In this document: piece by piece, positions 10,200-20,951 of the stretch
Layout of the letters: each line of letters starts with the position of its first letter
Position numbering within the stretch: position 1 is the stretch's first letter
Assembly (NCBI GenBank): GCA_051453625.1
Contig: JBOZIK010000001.1
Coordinates: forward strand, 267,207,376 to 267,229,031
Direction: 5' to 3'
Length of the DNA stretch: 21,656 nt
DNA from: Welwitschia mirabilis
Taxonomy: Eukaryota; Gnetophyta; Gnetopsida; Welwitschiales
Notes under the pieces: model-generated
Told to the model about the DNA's origin: nothing
Seen by the model: the letters and a program-made list of their open reading frames with translations, nothing else
Database searches by the model: none
Position numbers and translations under genes: made by a program

Positions 10200-10925
10200 A
10201 TCATATTTATAATGTTTTTATGCATCTAAAACTTTAATGTAAATTTTAATTTCATATACTATAATGTGTATAACTATGAAACTACTAAAAGTTCCTAAAT
10301 TATAATATAGAATAAGCATACATACAATTATAATCATTGTTTAAAAATTAGTTATCTTTGGAATCAAACTTATTTAAAATTATACACATCACTCTACATT
10401 AATAATTATGAAACTATGATTTTGACAAGATTAAATACCTTGAATTATAGTGATAATAAGAAAACTATGAATTTAGTCAAAGTTAGTGTTCTTACACTAT
10501 AATAATAATTATCAAATGATAACTTTAATCAAAAATAGGTACCTTGCATTACACTAAAAGTCGTGCAACTGTTACTTTATTAAGTCTATACATCATATTA
10601 AGAACACACTAAAAGACATATAAAAACTTTTCCTTTGTGCTATGATGATAACTCTATAATTATGACATTAGATAAGGATAAGTAGGATGACAAATGTATA
10701 ACTATGAATTTAATCAAAAGTTCTAAGTCTTGCATTAAGCTAATAGTTGTACAATCATAACTTTAGTCAAAGTTAAAGACCTTGTACTACACTAGTAGTT
10801 ATAAGACCATAACTTTAGTTAATGTTAAATATCATATTAGGAATCAATCAAAATACACAACTAAAAATCCTTTCTTTATGCTATAATGAAGGTTTATGAT
10901 TTTAATGAAGGGTAAATATGCTTCA
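10200..10925. repeat. Degenerate tandem repeat with a 238-bp higher-order unit
   Basis: Phrases such as AACTATGAATTTA, CCTTGCATTACACTA and ATCATATTA recur 237-239 bp apart (10463/10700, 10542/10780, 10592/10831). Within each unit a shorter phrase around CATAACTTTAGTCAAAGTTAA repeats at roughly 52-55 bp (for example 10758 and 10810). At least two higher-order units are visible from about 10440; more diverged pieces extend left to about 10200. The array stops at the 5' edge of element A. Confidence 0.6.
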
Positions 10926-10941
10926 TTGATGTAACAAATGT

Positions 10942-11362
10942 TGTAATATTCCAAATCACTTTTAACTAAGTGATTATTATTAAATGTAATTAAATCACAG
11001 CTAAGAAGAGCTATTATTGTAATGAAAGGGTGTAATCCTTAAATTGTAATATTGTATCCCTTCATCTTAGTTTTTAAGCCTACGGTATTAGGTGAAGGTG
11101 GATAGACTAAGTGGATCTAATTAATGACAACCTTAGCTAATCCCTAAGGGCCATAGGAGGGGGGTTGAGATCATATTCCAAATATTTTTATTTGACCAAT
11201 ATTTGAAGGCTAAAACAAAGTGTAGAAGATAAATTACTACTATTTAAATAGATACTTCCATTTTACTATACTAGTGTATAATTGTGCTCTTATTTTTATT
11301 AAATTCAACATTTATTTCTATTAAAACTTTGAATATCAAAAATGGTAAAAAGGAATATTACA
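10942..11362 (+). mobile_element. 5' LTR of element A
   Basis: The 421-bp LTR begins TGTAATATTCC and ends GGAATATTACA, an exact 11-bp inverted terminal repeat with the usual TG...CA. Its first 150 bp align with 21507-21656. A primer-binding site follows after two bases. A palindromic TATTTAAATA at 11241-11250 is a possible TATA element. Confidence 0.85.
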
Positions 11363-11364
11363 AT

Positions 11365-11376
11365 TGGTATCAGAGC
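11365..11376 (+). other. Primer-binding site for initiator Met-tRNA, element A
   Basis: TGGTATCAGAGC is the standard plant LTR-retrotransposon primer-binding site complementary to the 3' end of initiator methionine tRNA. It is intact and lies two bases after the LTR end, fixing that boundary and the plus-strand orientation. Confidence 0.93.
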
Positions 11377-11554
11377 CATGAAGATAGAAAACAACTATTT
11401 TAAAAGATTCAAATAGAAGAAAATATGAAAGACATATATCATAAAAACACCTGATTTTTATTAAGATTAAAGGTACTAGTATTAAAATTCAAAATACAAA
11501 AAGAAAAAAGGAATTACATTAAAGTAAGAAAGGAGCTAAAAGAAGCCCATTTTC
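11377..11554 (+). mobile_element. Element A leader, part before insertion of B
   Basis: This short A/G-rich non-coding piece of element A lies between the primer-binding site and the point where B inserted. It resumes at 16665. Confidence 0.65.
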
Positions 11555-12060
11555 TATATGATTCCAAAACCCTTTTCTATGAACTATCATCTATTATATT
11601 AATTAGTTTTTTATTAAGTAAATTATTAATACTATTATAACCATTCAAGGGGTATAACCCTTATAGAATAACCATCTTTAAAGGGTCACTTCATTTCGTC
11701 ATGATTAAATGAGGTATTTGAAAAAGTGAATGGCATTCATGTGATTTTGCAGAAGGACATACTAAGACCTTGATAAGTTGGTCTAATCCCCTAAGAGTTC
11801 CATAGACTAGACCTTGAAGATAGTATAACCTAGTTAGGCTCCCATATCAAGACCTTGCATTTGACATGAATTGAATGACAATTCTTATTCTAAAGTCTTA
11901 TGTAATAAAGATGACTACTATGTTTTATTTGATCTACAAGATTTTTACTTATTTTAATACAGACTTGATTATTCTTTAACTTTTATTATTCTTAAATGAT
12001 ATTCCTATGTCTATTAAAATGCTTTTGCTTTAAGTGTTATAAAAGGAATTAAGAATTTCA
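11555..12060 (+). mobile_element. 5' LTR of element B
   Basis: The 506-bp LTR aligns over its whole length with 15631-16664 once the N run and its repeated flank are removed. The divergence is roughly a fifth of positions by eye. The first bases (TATATGATTCC) are a worn form of the TGTAAT...ATTCC start seen in A. It has AATAAAG near 11907, a possible polyadenylation signal. Confidence 0.8.
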
Positions 12061-12064
12061 TAAT

Positions 12065-12076
12065 TCATATCAAAGC
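12065..12076 (+). other. Decayed initiator Met-tRNA primer-binding site, element B
   Basis: TCATATCAAAGC differs from TGGTATCAGAGC at three of twelve positions (a G to C and two G to A changes). It lies four bases after the LTR end. Position and similarity together support it. Confidence 0.6.
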
Positions 12077-13165
12077 AAATTGATCCAAAAACTATGAAAC
12101 TTTTTGTTTCTAAATAAACAAAGTAGAATTCTAAAGAAAGAACTATAAGAAACAATAGCAACAATAGAAAATACCATCTAGTAGTAATGGCCAAAAATCA
12201 TAAGAAGCATTTGAATTTAAAACATAGAGTTGCTACTATAATACATATTACTTTAGTATCAAAAAATGTATTCATCTTCTCTTTCTTATTTAATGATGAA
12301 ATAGTCTTTTAGTAAAACTAAATGACATAATATATGCTTAATCCATAGTATTCTACATTCAGCTATTAACCAAGTAATCTTTCTTTAATGTTTTTTAAAA
12401 TTATATTATTTTTATTATCTTAACTAAGTAATTCAATATATTGGTTACTAATCTCATGTGTGTTTCATTTGCAGAATGATTCTAGTGATTTTATTAATAG
12501 AAAATTTAATAGATATTCTTATATCTATTAGATATATCAACTTACCTAATAGCATTTCATAGTTTACAGGCTTAAATTTTTTTTAAAATTATTTGATTAG
12601 GTTTTATAATTATACCTAGTTCCATGAAATTGTTTTATCATTAATAGTTCTTTAACTAAAATTTATTAAAAAATTTTAATATATAATTTTTAAAGTATTT
12701 CAAATGTTTTATTACTTTTTGATATTTTAAAAAGACTATTAAGGAAAACAATTTGAGATCTTAAAAGTTTAATTTATAAAATTTTTGGGTAAAGTAATTT
12801 CAAACTTCTATAATATCTCTTTTATTCTTTCATATTACTATTATATCATTAGCATAAAGTAATAATATTACTACTCTCTTGTATTTTTTAGATTATTTTC
12901 CATTTGTATTTATCTTCATGAAGAACCTCTTGAAACTTAGATTTTAAGGAATCCATTAATATTTTTAAATCATGTTTAATTTTATTTCAAAGCCTTTAGA
13001 TTAAGTTATGTGATATTTTTTTAGATCTTAACTTAGAAAAATGGATTTGATGTTAAACAAATATAGGTTTCAATTATAATAGATGACTAAAGAAATAACA
13101 ATTAATATTATATAATTTTTTTCTATGAATGCAAATGTTTTAGGACAATCAACATGGACCTATAA
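12077..13165 (+). mobile_element. Element B internal region before the array
   Basis: This is AT-rich sequence with many stops in all frames and no readable retroelement domain. If B ever coded for Gag it would be expected about here, but nothing supports that. Confidence 0.45.
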
Positions 13166-14765
13166 CATATAGGAGCACTATGCTATTGACCACAAAGCAT
13201 AAATTAATCATAAAGTGCAATATTGACAAGTGAAGAAGTTTTCAAAGCCAAAGCATGAACTAATTACATAATGGGGTGTCACACTATTGACTAGGAAATC
13301 CAAATTACTTATAAAGTAAATCATTAGTAATCTGATTAGTTTTTAAAGCAAAACCATGAATCAAAAACATAAGGGGGCACCACATTGACTAGGAAGGTCA
13401 AAGTACTCATAGAGTGAATCATTAGATACCTAAGTAGTTTTAGAAGTCAAAGTACGGAAAATCACATAAGGGAAGGTCACAATTTTAACTAAGAATTCCA
13501 TATTAGTCACAAAGTAAATCATTAATAAATTGAGTAGATTTTGAAGTTAGAGCATTGATAATGAACATAAGAGGGTATAACACTATTAACTAGGAAGACT
13601 AAATTAGTCATATAGTGGAGACATAGCCATCTAGGTCCTTTTTAAAGTCAAAGTATAAACTAATCACATAAGGGATCTCATGCTATTAACCATGAAGCCC
13701 AATTAGTTACAAAATAAATCATTGATAGTCCTAATAGTTTTTGAAATCAAAGCATGAATTAGGAACATAAGGGAGCACCATACTATTAATCAAAAAACTC
13801 AAACTAGTTAAAAAGTAAATCATTATTCATCTAAGTACTTTTGTAAGCTATAGTATGAACTAATAACATAAGGGAGTATTACGTTATTAACCAAGAAGCT
13901 AAAATTATCCAAAAAATAAATCATTAACAATATGAATAGTTTTTGAAGACAAAGCATGGATTAGCAACATAAGATAGCATCACATTATTTATTAGAAAGC
14001 CTAAATTGATTACATAGTAAAGCATTAGCCACCTAAGTAGGTTCTGAAGCTAGAGTACCAACTAGAATCATAAGAATATGTCATAATACTAACATGGCAT
14101 CTACAAATAGTTCTAAAATGATGTCATGCTTATCTAATAAGTTAAGGAACCCAACGACTCAACTAAAATTATAAGAATATGTCACACTGCTAACATGATG
14201 TCTTAAAATAATTCCAAATTGATGTCATATTAATCTAATTAGTCAAGGAGATTAAAGAATTAATCCAAATTATAAGGATACATCATGGTACTAATGTGGC
14301 ATCTTAAAATAGTTCTAAAATGCTGTCGTGTTAATGTAATTAATTAAGAATATCAAATACATAACCAAATTATAAGGGGACACCACACTAATAATATGGC
14401 ATCTCAAAATAATCTCAAAATGATGTCATGCTAAGTCAAGAAACTAAGAGAACCAAAGACTCAATCAAAATTATAAAGGGATGTTACACTACTAATATGG
14501 CATCTCAAAATAGTCCCAAAATAATGTCATGTTAATTTAATAGATAAAAGAAGTTAAAGACTCAACCTAGATTAGAAGGGACATCACATTGCTAACATGG
14601 CACCTCAAAATAGTTTGAAGATAATGTCATGTTAATGTAATTAGTTACAAAGGACAAAGGCCCAACCAAAATTATAAATGGACATGATGTTGCTAACATA
14701 GCATCTCAAACCAATCCAAGAATAATGTAGTGCTAATCTAAAAAAAACAAAAAAAACTAAACATC
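13166..14765 (+). repeat. 101-bp tandem array, about 16 units, inside element B
   Basis: The phrase CATAAGGGG or a variant starts units at 13166, 13267, 13368, 13465, 13566, 13667, 13765, 13867, 13968 and 14069, then as TATAAG-type variants at 14170, 14271, 14371, 14472, 14573 and 14673. Spacing is 97-102 bp, nearly always 100-101. The first nine units share a type with GACTAGGAAGCCC and AAAGTAAATCATTAG. From 14069 units share CTAACATGGCATCTCAAAATAG and AATGATGTCATGCTAAT. The two types still align at the unit start, at an AAATAGTCCCAAA-like core and at the unit end, so they are subfamilies of one repeat. Confidence 0.85.
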
Positions 14766-15617
14766 TAAAAAAATTATTAAAAAAATTCTACACTACTGAT
14801 ATAGAAGTTCTACATGAAATTTGAATGATACAAAAGTTAAACTAAGTAGTGTAGAAGATAACATAGTTCACCAAAATTTAAGATAACATCAAAATATTGA
14901 TATATTAGTCTTACATGCTTATCAAATGCTGTTAAGCTAACAGAGCATCTCAAGTAGTCAAACAATCAATTAAAATCTTATGAAGAAGTAACTCTGCTAA
15001 CATAACAGTCTAAGATAATCACAGAAAGATGCAAAGTAAACATTAGTAGTTTATAAGGATAAGTATTTCACTGCTATTACAATGATGGCATCATCAAGTC
15101 TATAAGAAGGAATGTATCAATAATAAATTCAAGGCTGAGATAAGTATTTTATCAAACTCAAAGTTGTTTGATTAACATTTTATATATATATAACATTGGT
15201 TAATTATTGTATTAATCATGTGATAAATATAAAGCAGTGTTAAGTCTCTATAGAAAGCATACAGAAAGATTTTAGATGAAGGTAAAACATAAATCTCCAT
15301 TAACTACTTGAATGACAACCATAATTACACAATAATTGAAATCATATAATCCTTAAATCATGTAGTACAAATGTTTCACCTTTTATCATAATAAAGAAAG
15401 CTTTAATTAAATGATCTCATAGTAATCAGTTTAGCTATGAAAATGAATAATTTATGAGATAGAATTATCCATATTTATTTGAGAATAATGATGAAAACTA
15501 ATGAACTATTTAGTAATGCAGGAAATCATGAGAAGTATAAAGATTTCAAAACTAAATAGATCTAGTAGTAAAATGATTCCATGGAAGAATAATAGTTTGA
15601 GGAAAAACAACAAGATT
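14766..15617 (+). mobile_element. Element B internal region after the array
   Basis: AT-rich, no coding motif. A stretch at about 14970-15060 recalls the array (CTGCTAACAT, AAAGTAAACATTAGTAG) and may be one or two worn-out units. A TATATATATATA run lies at 15181-15191. Confidence 0.45.
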
Positions 15618-15628
15618 AAGGGAGGGAG
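15618..15628 (+). other. Polypurine tract of element B
   Basis: AAGGGAGGGAG lies two bases before the 3' LTR start at 15631. This is the expected place and composition for the plus-strand DNA primer of an LTR retrotransposon. Confidence 0.8.
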
Positions 15629-15630
15629 TC

Positions 15631-16664
15631 TATAATTATTCCAAAATCACTTTTTATGAACTATCATCTATTATATTAACTGGTTCTTTATTAAGTAAAT
15701 TTTTAACATTGTTATAACTATTTAAAGGGTATAATCCTTATACAATAATTATTTTTGAAGAATCATGTCATTTCATCATGGTTAAATGAAATAATTCAGA
15801 ACATAAATGATATGTATGTGATTTGCATAGAGACATCCTAAGTCCTTAACAAGATGGTCTGATCCCCTAGTGATTCACATATTATACCTTGAAGGTAGTA
15901 TGACCTAGCCAGACCACTATATCAAGACCTTATATTTGGCATGAATGAAATTATGAGCCTTATTATAGAATCTTATATAATAAAGATGAGTCATATGTTT
16001 TTTTTGTTATACAATATTTTCACTTATTTTAATAAAGACTTGATTATTCTTTAATTTTTATTATTATTAAATGATATTCCTATTTCTATTAAAATTATTT
16101 TGANNNNNNNNNNNNNNNNNNNNNNNNNNNNNNNNNNNNNNNNNNNNNNNNNNNNNNNNNNNNNNNNNNNNNNNNNNNNNNNNNNNNNNNNNNNNNNNNN
16201 NNNNNNNNNNNNNNNNNNNNNNNNNNNNNNNNNNNNNNNNNNNNNNNNNNNNNNNNNNNNNNNNNNNNNNNNNNNNNNNNNNNNNNNNNNNNNNNNNNNN
16301 NNNNNNNNNNNNNNNNNNNNNNNNNNNNNNNNNNNNNNNNNNNNNNNNNNNNNNNNNNNNNNNNNNNNNNNNNNNNNNNNNNNNNNNNNNNNNNNNNNNN
16401 NNNNNNNNNNNNNNNNNNNNNNNNNNNNNNNNNNNNNNNNNNNNNNNNNNNNNNNNNNNNNNNNNNNNNNNNNNNNNNNNNNNNNNNNNNNNNNNNNNNN
16501 NNNNNNNNNNNNNNNNNNNNNNNNNNNNNNNNNNNNNNNNNNNNNNNNNNNNNNNNNNNNNNNNNACTTGATGATTCTTTAAATTTTATTATTATTAAAT
16601 GATATTCCTATTTCTATTAAAATTATTTTGATTTAGTTCCTATGAAGGAATTAGGAATGTTACA
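15631..16664 (+). mobile_element. 3' LTR of element B, interrupted by an N run
   Basis: It starts TATAATTATTCC and ends GGAATGTTACA. The 462-N run at 16104-16565 is flanked by a 66-bp near-identical duplication (16038-16103 and 16566-16631, two differences). Counting the duplicated flank once and ignoring the N run gives 506 bp, exactly the length of the 5' LTR, so no LTR sequence appears to be missing. Confidence 0.8.
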
Positions 16665-17594
16665 TTTTTCCTATCCATAAATAGAGGAAGGAAAGAGCAG
16701 AAGAAAATGGTCAAGTCTTTTTAAAGAAGAAAATATTCTATAGTAAAATTATCAGCATAATTTTTTTAAGGCTTTATAAATAAAAGTTTATCATACATGA
16801 CTTGATATCATCAATAATAATGGCTAGCCTTTTGTACAAATCTATATGAATTGTTCATTCCTTACTAGGATTATCATGAGATGTGCATTACTCAAATGCA
16901 AAGAAAGTCACATAAGCCATGTCTATCCTAGAATAATTTATAGGAAAATGTAAATTTTTAGTTATTATACATAAACTAGACAAAAATCAATATAGCAACA
17001 AGAATAATCACATAGAAGAAAAATAACAATGCCAAATCAAGAATGCCTATAACATTTGAATGGTATTATTAGCAGTCTTCTACTACTCTACTCCATGACA
17101 TGCTACATAGTGGAATGATTCAAAAATGTTCATTAGATTATAAAATCACAAATCTATTGCAAACATAAAAATAGAAAGATACAAAATTAGATAGAATTAA
17201 AACTCAATCTCATACAAGAAAGTTTTGACCAAAATAGTGGTAAAAATTACTAAAACATTGAGGTATGCCAGCAAAGATGGTCAATTTTGAGAAACCTTTG
17301 GAGAGCATTTAAAGAAAAATCTAAATCAAATTAAGTTTTACTTATTTTACCTACTGTCAAGCTCTCCATAAGCTTTTCATAAGGTAATCATAACAAGTAT
17401 TTTGATTTCATATATAAAAATTATGAACAAAATAATGAAGGTATGTTTTTATGAGCTCAAGTTAATAGTAGTTAATATTAATTAACATTAATCAATCTTA
17501 AGTTTATAGACCCATTTAATGATGATATAAAAGCTAGAAAATAAATCTCCTTCTATAATTGATAAGTATGTCTAACATAACACTTTGTTTATAG
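16665..17594 (+). mobile_element. Element A interior after insertion of B
   Basis: Element A resumes here with an A/G-rich stretch (AATAGAGGAAGGAAAGAGCAGAAG) resembling leader sequence. The remainder is AT-rich with no recognised domain. Confidence 0.45.
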
Positions 17595-19165
17595 GTCTAA
17601 CATTGTAGTTAAGCACTTCACACCTAACATTCCACTTGGTCCACAAGTCTGACATCCCAGTTGAGGGTTCCATACCCAATATTATTCTTGAGCATAGGTT
17701 TGATATTATAATTAAGAACTCCATATGTAACATTACACTTAGCCATAGGTCTAGTGTTTTAGTTGTAGTTTAACGTCACATTTGGACATAGAAGTTTGAC
17801 ATCATAGTTACAAACTCACATCACACTTAATCATAAAAGTTTGACATCACAGTTAAAGACTAATAGTGTACTTAGTCACAGAAGTTTGATGTTACTATTA
17901 GAGCCTAATCTTAGACTTGATCATAAAAGTTTGACATCATAGTTAGAGTTTTATTTTAGTTGGAGCCTAATGTCATACTTGGCCATCGAAGACTGATATC
18001 ACAGTTAAAGGCTAGTGTTATCATAGATCACAAAAGTACTTGGAGCTTAATTCCACATTTAACAAAAGAATCATAATGCTATACTTAGATATTAACATTC
18101 CACTTGATCATAAAAGTATGATATCATAGCTAAAAACAAACATCACACTTCATTGTAAAATTCTAACATCATGGATGAAGTCCAACATTACACTCATTGC
18201 ACTTAGAGGCTGAAGTTGCACTTGGTCTTAGAAGTCTAATGTCACAATTGAAAGCTAATGTCGTACTTAATTATAAAACCTAAACATCATCCTTAGAAGT
18301 GAATTTATAATTTAAGTCCAACATCACACTCAATCATAGAAGTACAATGTCACATTTGGAAGTCATAATCATAGTTTAAAGGTTGATGTCATGCTTAGTT
18401 ATAAAGTTTAACATTACATTTAGAAATCAATGTCATAGTTACCACCTCTAAGGTCTAACATCATAATTGCTTGTTTTTAAACCTAACATTATACTTGCCT
18501 CTCCTCATTCTTGATGTTACAGTTGTCATATAANNNNNNNNNNNNNNNNNNNNNNNNNNNNNNNNNNNNNNNNNNNNNNNNNNNNNNNNNNNNNNNNNNN
18601 NNNNNNNNNNNNNNNNNNNNNNNNNNNNNNNNNGGTCTAACATCATAATTGCTTGTTTTTTAGACCTAACATTACACTTGCCTCTCCTCATACTTGATGT
18701 TACAGTTGTCATATAAAAGGTTTTATATCATATTTATTTATCTCCCAGACTTAACATCACACTTATCACCTTTAAGGTCTAACAAGATAATTTTCTATCT
18801 TCTAAATCTAACATCATAATTGCTTACCTCCAATTCTTAATGTTACACTTGATTTTTCCTTGATCTAAAATCACACTTGCCTTTTCCTAGGCATAATGTT
18901 ACATTTATATCTTCTTAGACTTGACATCATAGTTACAACCTTAAAGTCTAACATCATAATTTTTTGTCTCATAGACTTGACATCATACTTAACTTTTTAA
19001 AGGCCTAGTTTTGTAACTGTCTTATCTAGAATTTGATGTTACAATTACCTATATCATAGTCCTAACATCACACTTACGTATTCCTAGGCTTAACATCATA
19101 CCTCCCATGTCTAAGGTCTAATGTCATAATGACCTGTTCCTAGGCCTAATGTCATAGTTGCATGC
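17595..19165 (+). repeat. Long degenerate minisatellite inside element A
   Basis: The phrase GT(C/T)TGACATCACAGTT or a variant alternates with CCTAACATTACACTTGG-like phrases. Anchors at 17595, 17647, 17698 and 17749 are 51-52 bp apart, then 17794, 17839, 17884 and 17929 are exactly 45 bp apart. After about 18450 shorter units of about 30-45 bp around TAACATCA(C/T)ACTTGCC with C/T-rich spacers take over. Nearly every unit carries ACATCA or its approximate complement TGATGT. A 100-N gap at 18534-18633 with repeated flanks lies inside. No coding function seen. Confidence 0.75.
18452..18716. repeat. Gap with duplicated flanks (82 bp)
   Basis: Bases 18452-18533 recur at 18634-18716 with a few substitutions and one extra T. 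Because this lies in a minisatellite a true repeat is possible, but the exact abutment on both sides of the N run matches the other overlaps in the window. Confidence 0.7.
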
Positions 19166-20032
19166 CTTAGTTGCAACCATTATGATAGTTACATAAGTTT
19201 CTAACTAACCCTAATAATTACCAAACATTAGTTAACTAATATGATGATTACAAAATGTATTTCTTAAAAATAAACCTATTTAAGACCCATAGATCATCAA
19301 AGGAGGGAATAACAGAAGAGAGTATAAAATAAATTAGAGAGTTATGGAGTAGAAAATTAATTTTTCAATAGATATTATTGAGAACTAGTTAAATGAGATT
19401 TACTCATAAAATCAAGAGCTCTCTAATAGAATTAACTTACTCCTCCCATGTTTAGAACACCCAAATCAACCAAGGGATTAGGATCTAAGGGCACCACTAG
19501 AGTAACCTTCCACTTTTGGAAAAAAATTACCTACAAAACATGCTAATATTTAAAGTTTACAAATAATGCTCTTGAATTTAGAATCTAATCTACAAGAATT
19601 TTTTTCAAACCACTCAAATGACCCAATAGTAGAAAAAAGAGAGATCAATAAAATCACTAAAATAACCTATTTCCAAATCTATGAGGAAAACGAAGAGACA
19701 AATGAGGAAGATATGTCATAACTTCAATGATAGAAAAACACTTTACATGCAAAAGATACCACTAGAGAGAAGATGCATCTATACTACAATATTCCTCTCT
19801 AAAAATTCATAGGAATGATGGATTTAATGCTAATAGAAATTTGATCATAGAATTACTTGGGATATTTTTGTAAAAGAATTTGATTATTTATGACTTTTTT
19901 GAGGATAAGATGATTGAATTTTAATGTTTACATTTAGGAAAGAATCATTACATAAGCATTGATTAGATTTCTATGTCTCATAAAGTATCAAAAGAATTTT
20001 TGTAAAAAGCATCTTATTAATAGTTTCATTGA
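19166..20032 (+). mobile_element. Element A interior between minisatellite and gag remnant
   Basis: No stable frame. A purine run AAAGGAGGGAATAA near 19300 recalls a polypurine tract, but no LTR follows. The upstream part of gag may lie in the later half (about 19650-20032), too decayed to read. Confidence 0.4.
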
Positions 20033-20464
20033 TTTGCTTTCATCCAAGGTCCAAAGCATCCTTTGCACTTTGGAATTAAATCTATTAAGTATGCTTATAG
20101 AAAAGCAAAGAAATATTTGAATGAACAAGATAATAGGTCTTCTAAAAATAAATTGATATAGATAACAAAAGCCACCTCTATTAGTAATCTATCTCCTCAT
20201 GATGGATTTAAAGGAAACATTGTTTGTTATAACTGTAAAAGGGAAAAACACATCATTAGAAACTATCCTTCTAAGAATAAAATATTATTCCTTCCACACA
20301 TAATAAACCTTAAGGATAGCAATTTCCAAGTACCACCTATAAAACATGTATATGTTGTTCTAAACATAGGTTTTCTTTCTAATTTATTTTTAGTTTTAGA
20401 ATTTATTGATTTATTAGTAAATAGTAATGCATCTTGTAAGATTTTCTCATTCATTATTTCATAA
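20033..20464 (+). pseudogene. Copia-like gag-protease remnant of element A
   Basis: One frame is open from 20033 to the stop at 20462-20464 apart from one internal TAG at 20159. At 20225-20266 it reads CYNCKREKHIIRNY, a C-x2-C-x4-H-x4-C zinc knuckle with the last Cys changed to Tyr (TAT). Fifty-one codons after this knuckle, in the same frame, NSNAS at 20420-20434 occupies the place of the retropepsin active site DSGAS; the Asp to Asn and Gly to Asn changes fit G to A mutations. The knuckle followed by DSGAS is the usual Ty1/Copia order. Both functions are lost. Neighbours are the minisatellite upstream and the polypurine tract and 3' LTR about 1 kb downstream. Confidence 0.65.
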
Positions 20465-20729
20465 ATTAAGAATCACTTCCTTCAATTAATATGCATCCTT
20501 AATATGAGTAGAAGAAAGTAAAATTTAGATTTAACTTTCATTAATTAATCCTATTAGTTCCATATTCATTCAAAGAATGAATTATTAAGGAAAAGGAAAA
20601 TTAATTGGCTTTACATTTTATGTAGAAAGTTTTTAGATTTCATGGAGTCACATAAGTTATCATTTCAAGAAAAGTTCCTAAGTTCTTATCTAAAGCATAG
20701 TACCACTTATTATTTGGAAGCTAAGGGTT

Positions 20730-20951
20730 AGATAGATATGATTAATAAAAAGTTTGAAGATTCTTGGAAAATTCTACATGATTAGAAAACNNNNNNNNNN
20801 NNNNNNNNNNNNNNNNNNNNNNNNNNNNNNNNNNNNNNNNNNNNNNNNNNNNNNNNNNNNNNNNNNNNNNNNNNNNNNNNNNNNNNNNNNAGATAGATAT
20901 AATTAATAAAAAGTTTAAAGATTCTTTGAAAATTCTATATGATTAGAAAAC
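20730..20951. repeat. Gap with duplicated flanks (61 bp)
   Basis: Bases 20730-20790 recur at 20891-20951 with four substitutions, no length change. Confidence 0.8.

Larger units (their letters stand above)
11555..16664 (+). mobile_element. Element B: nested non-autonomous LTR element
   Basis: Complete structural unit inside A: 5' LTR 11555-12060, decayed primer-binding site 12065-12076, internal region with a 101-bp tandem array, polypurine tract 15618-15628, 3' LTR 15631-16664. Five bases before it (TTTTC, 11550-11554) recur after it at 16666-16670, shifted by one T in a T run, a likely target-site duplication. No gag, protease or polymerase motif was recognised, so it resembles large non-autonomous LTR elements that depend on a partner. 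Its LTR ends resemble those of A. Confidence 0.8.

Noticed and set aside
13166-14765. CRISPR-like regular repeats
   Set aside because: The whole 101-bp unit is repeated with no unique spacers, units are diverged, and the context is a plant retrotransposon.
16100-16582. Open frame of 160 codons on the plus strand
   Set aside because: Almost every codon is N; it exists only because the N run contains no stop.
18461-18712. Minus-strand frame with repeated peptide in the minisatellite
   Set aside because: It spans an N run with duplicated flanks; the peptide follows the repeat and has no domain.
19296-19310. Purine run that could be a polypurine tract of another element
   Set aside because: No LTR-like start follows and no matching LTR was found; kept only as a note in the feature.
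20263-20454. Minus-strand frame of 63 codons
   Set aside because: It is antisense to the gag-protease remnant, which has recognisable motifs on the plus strand.
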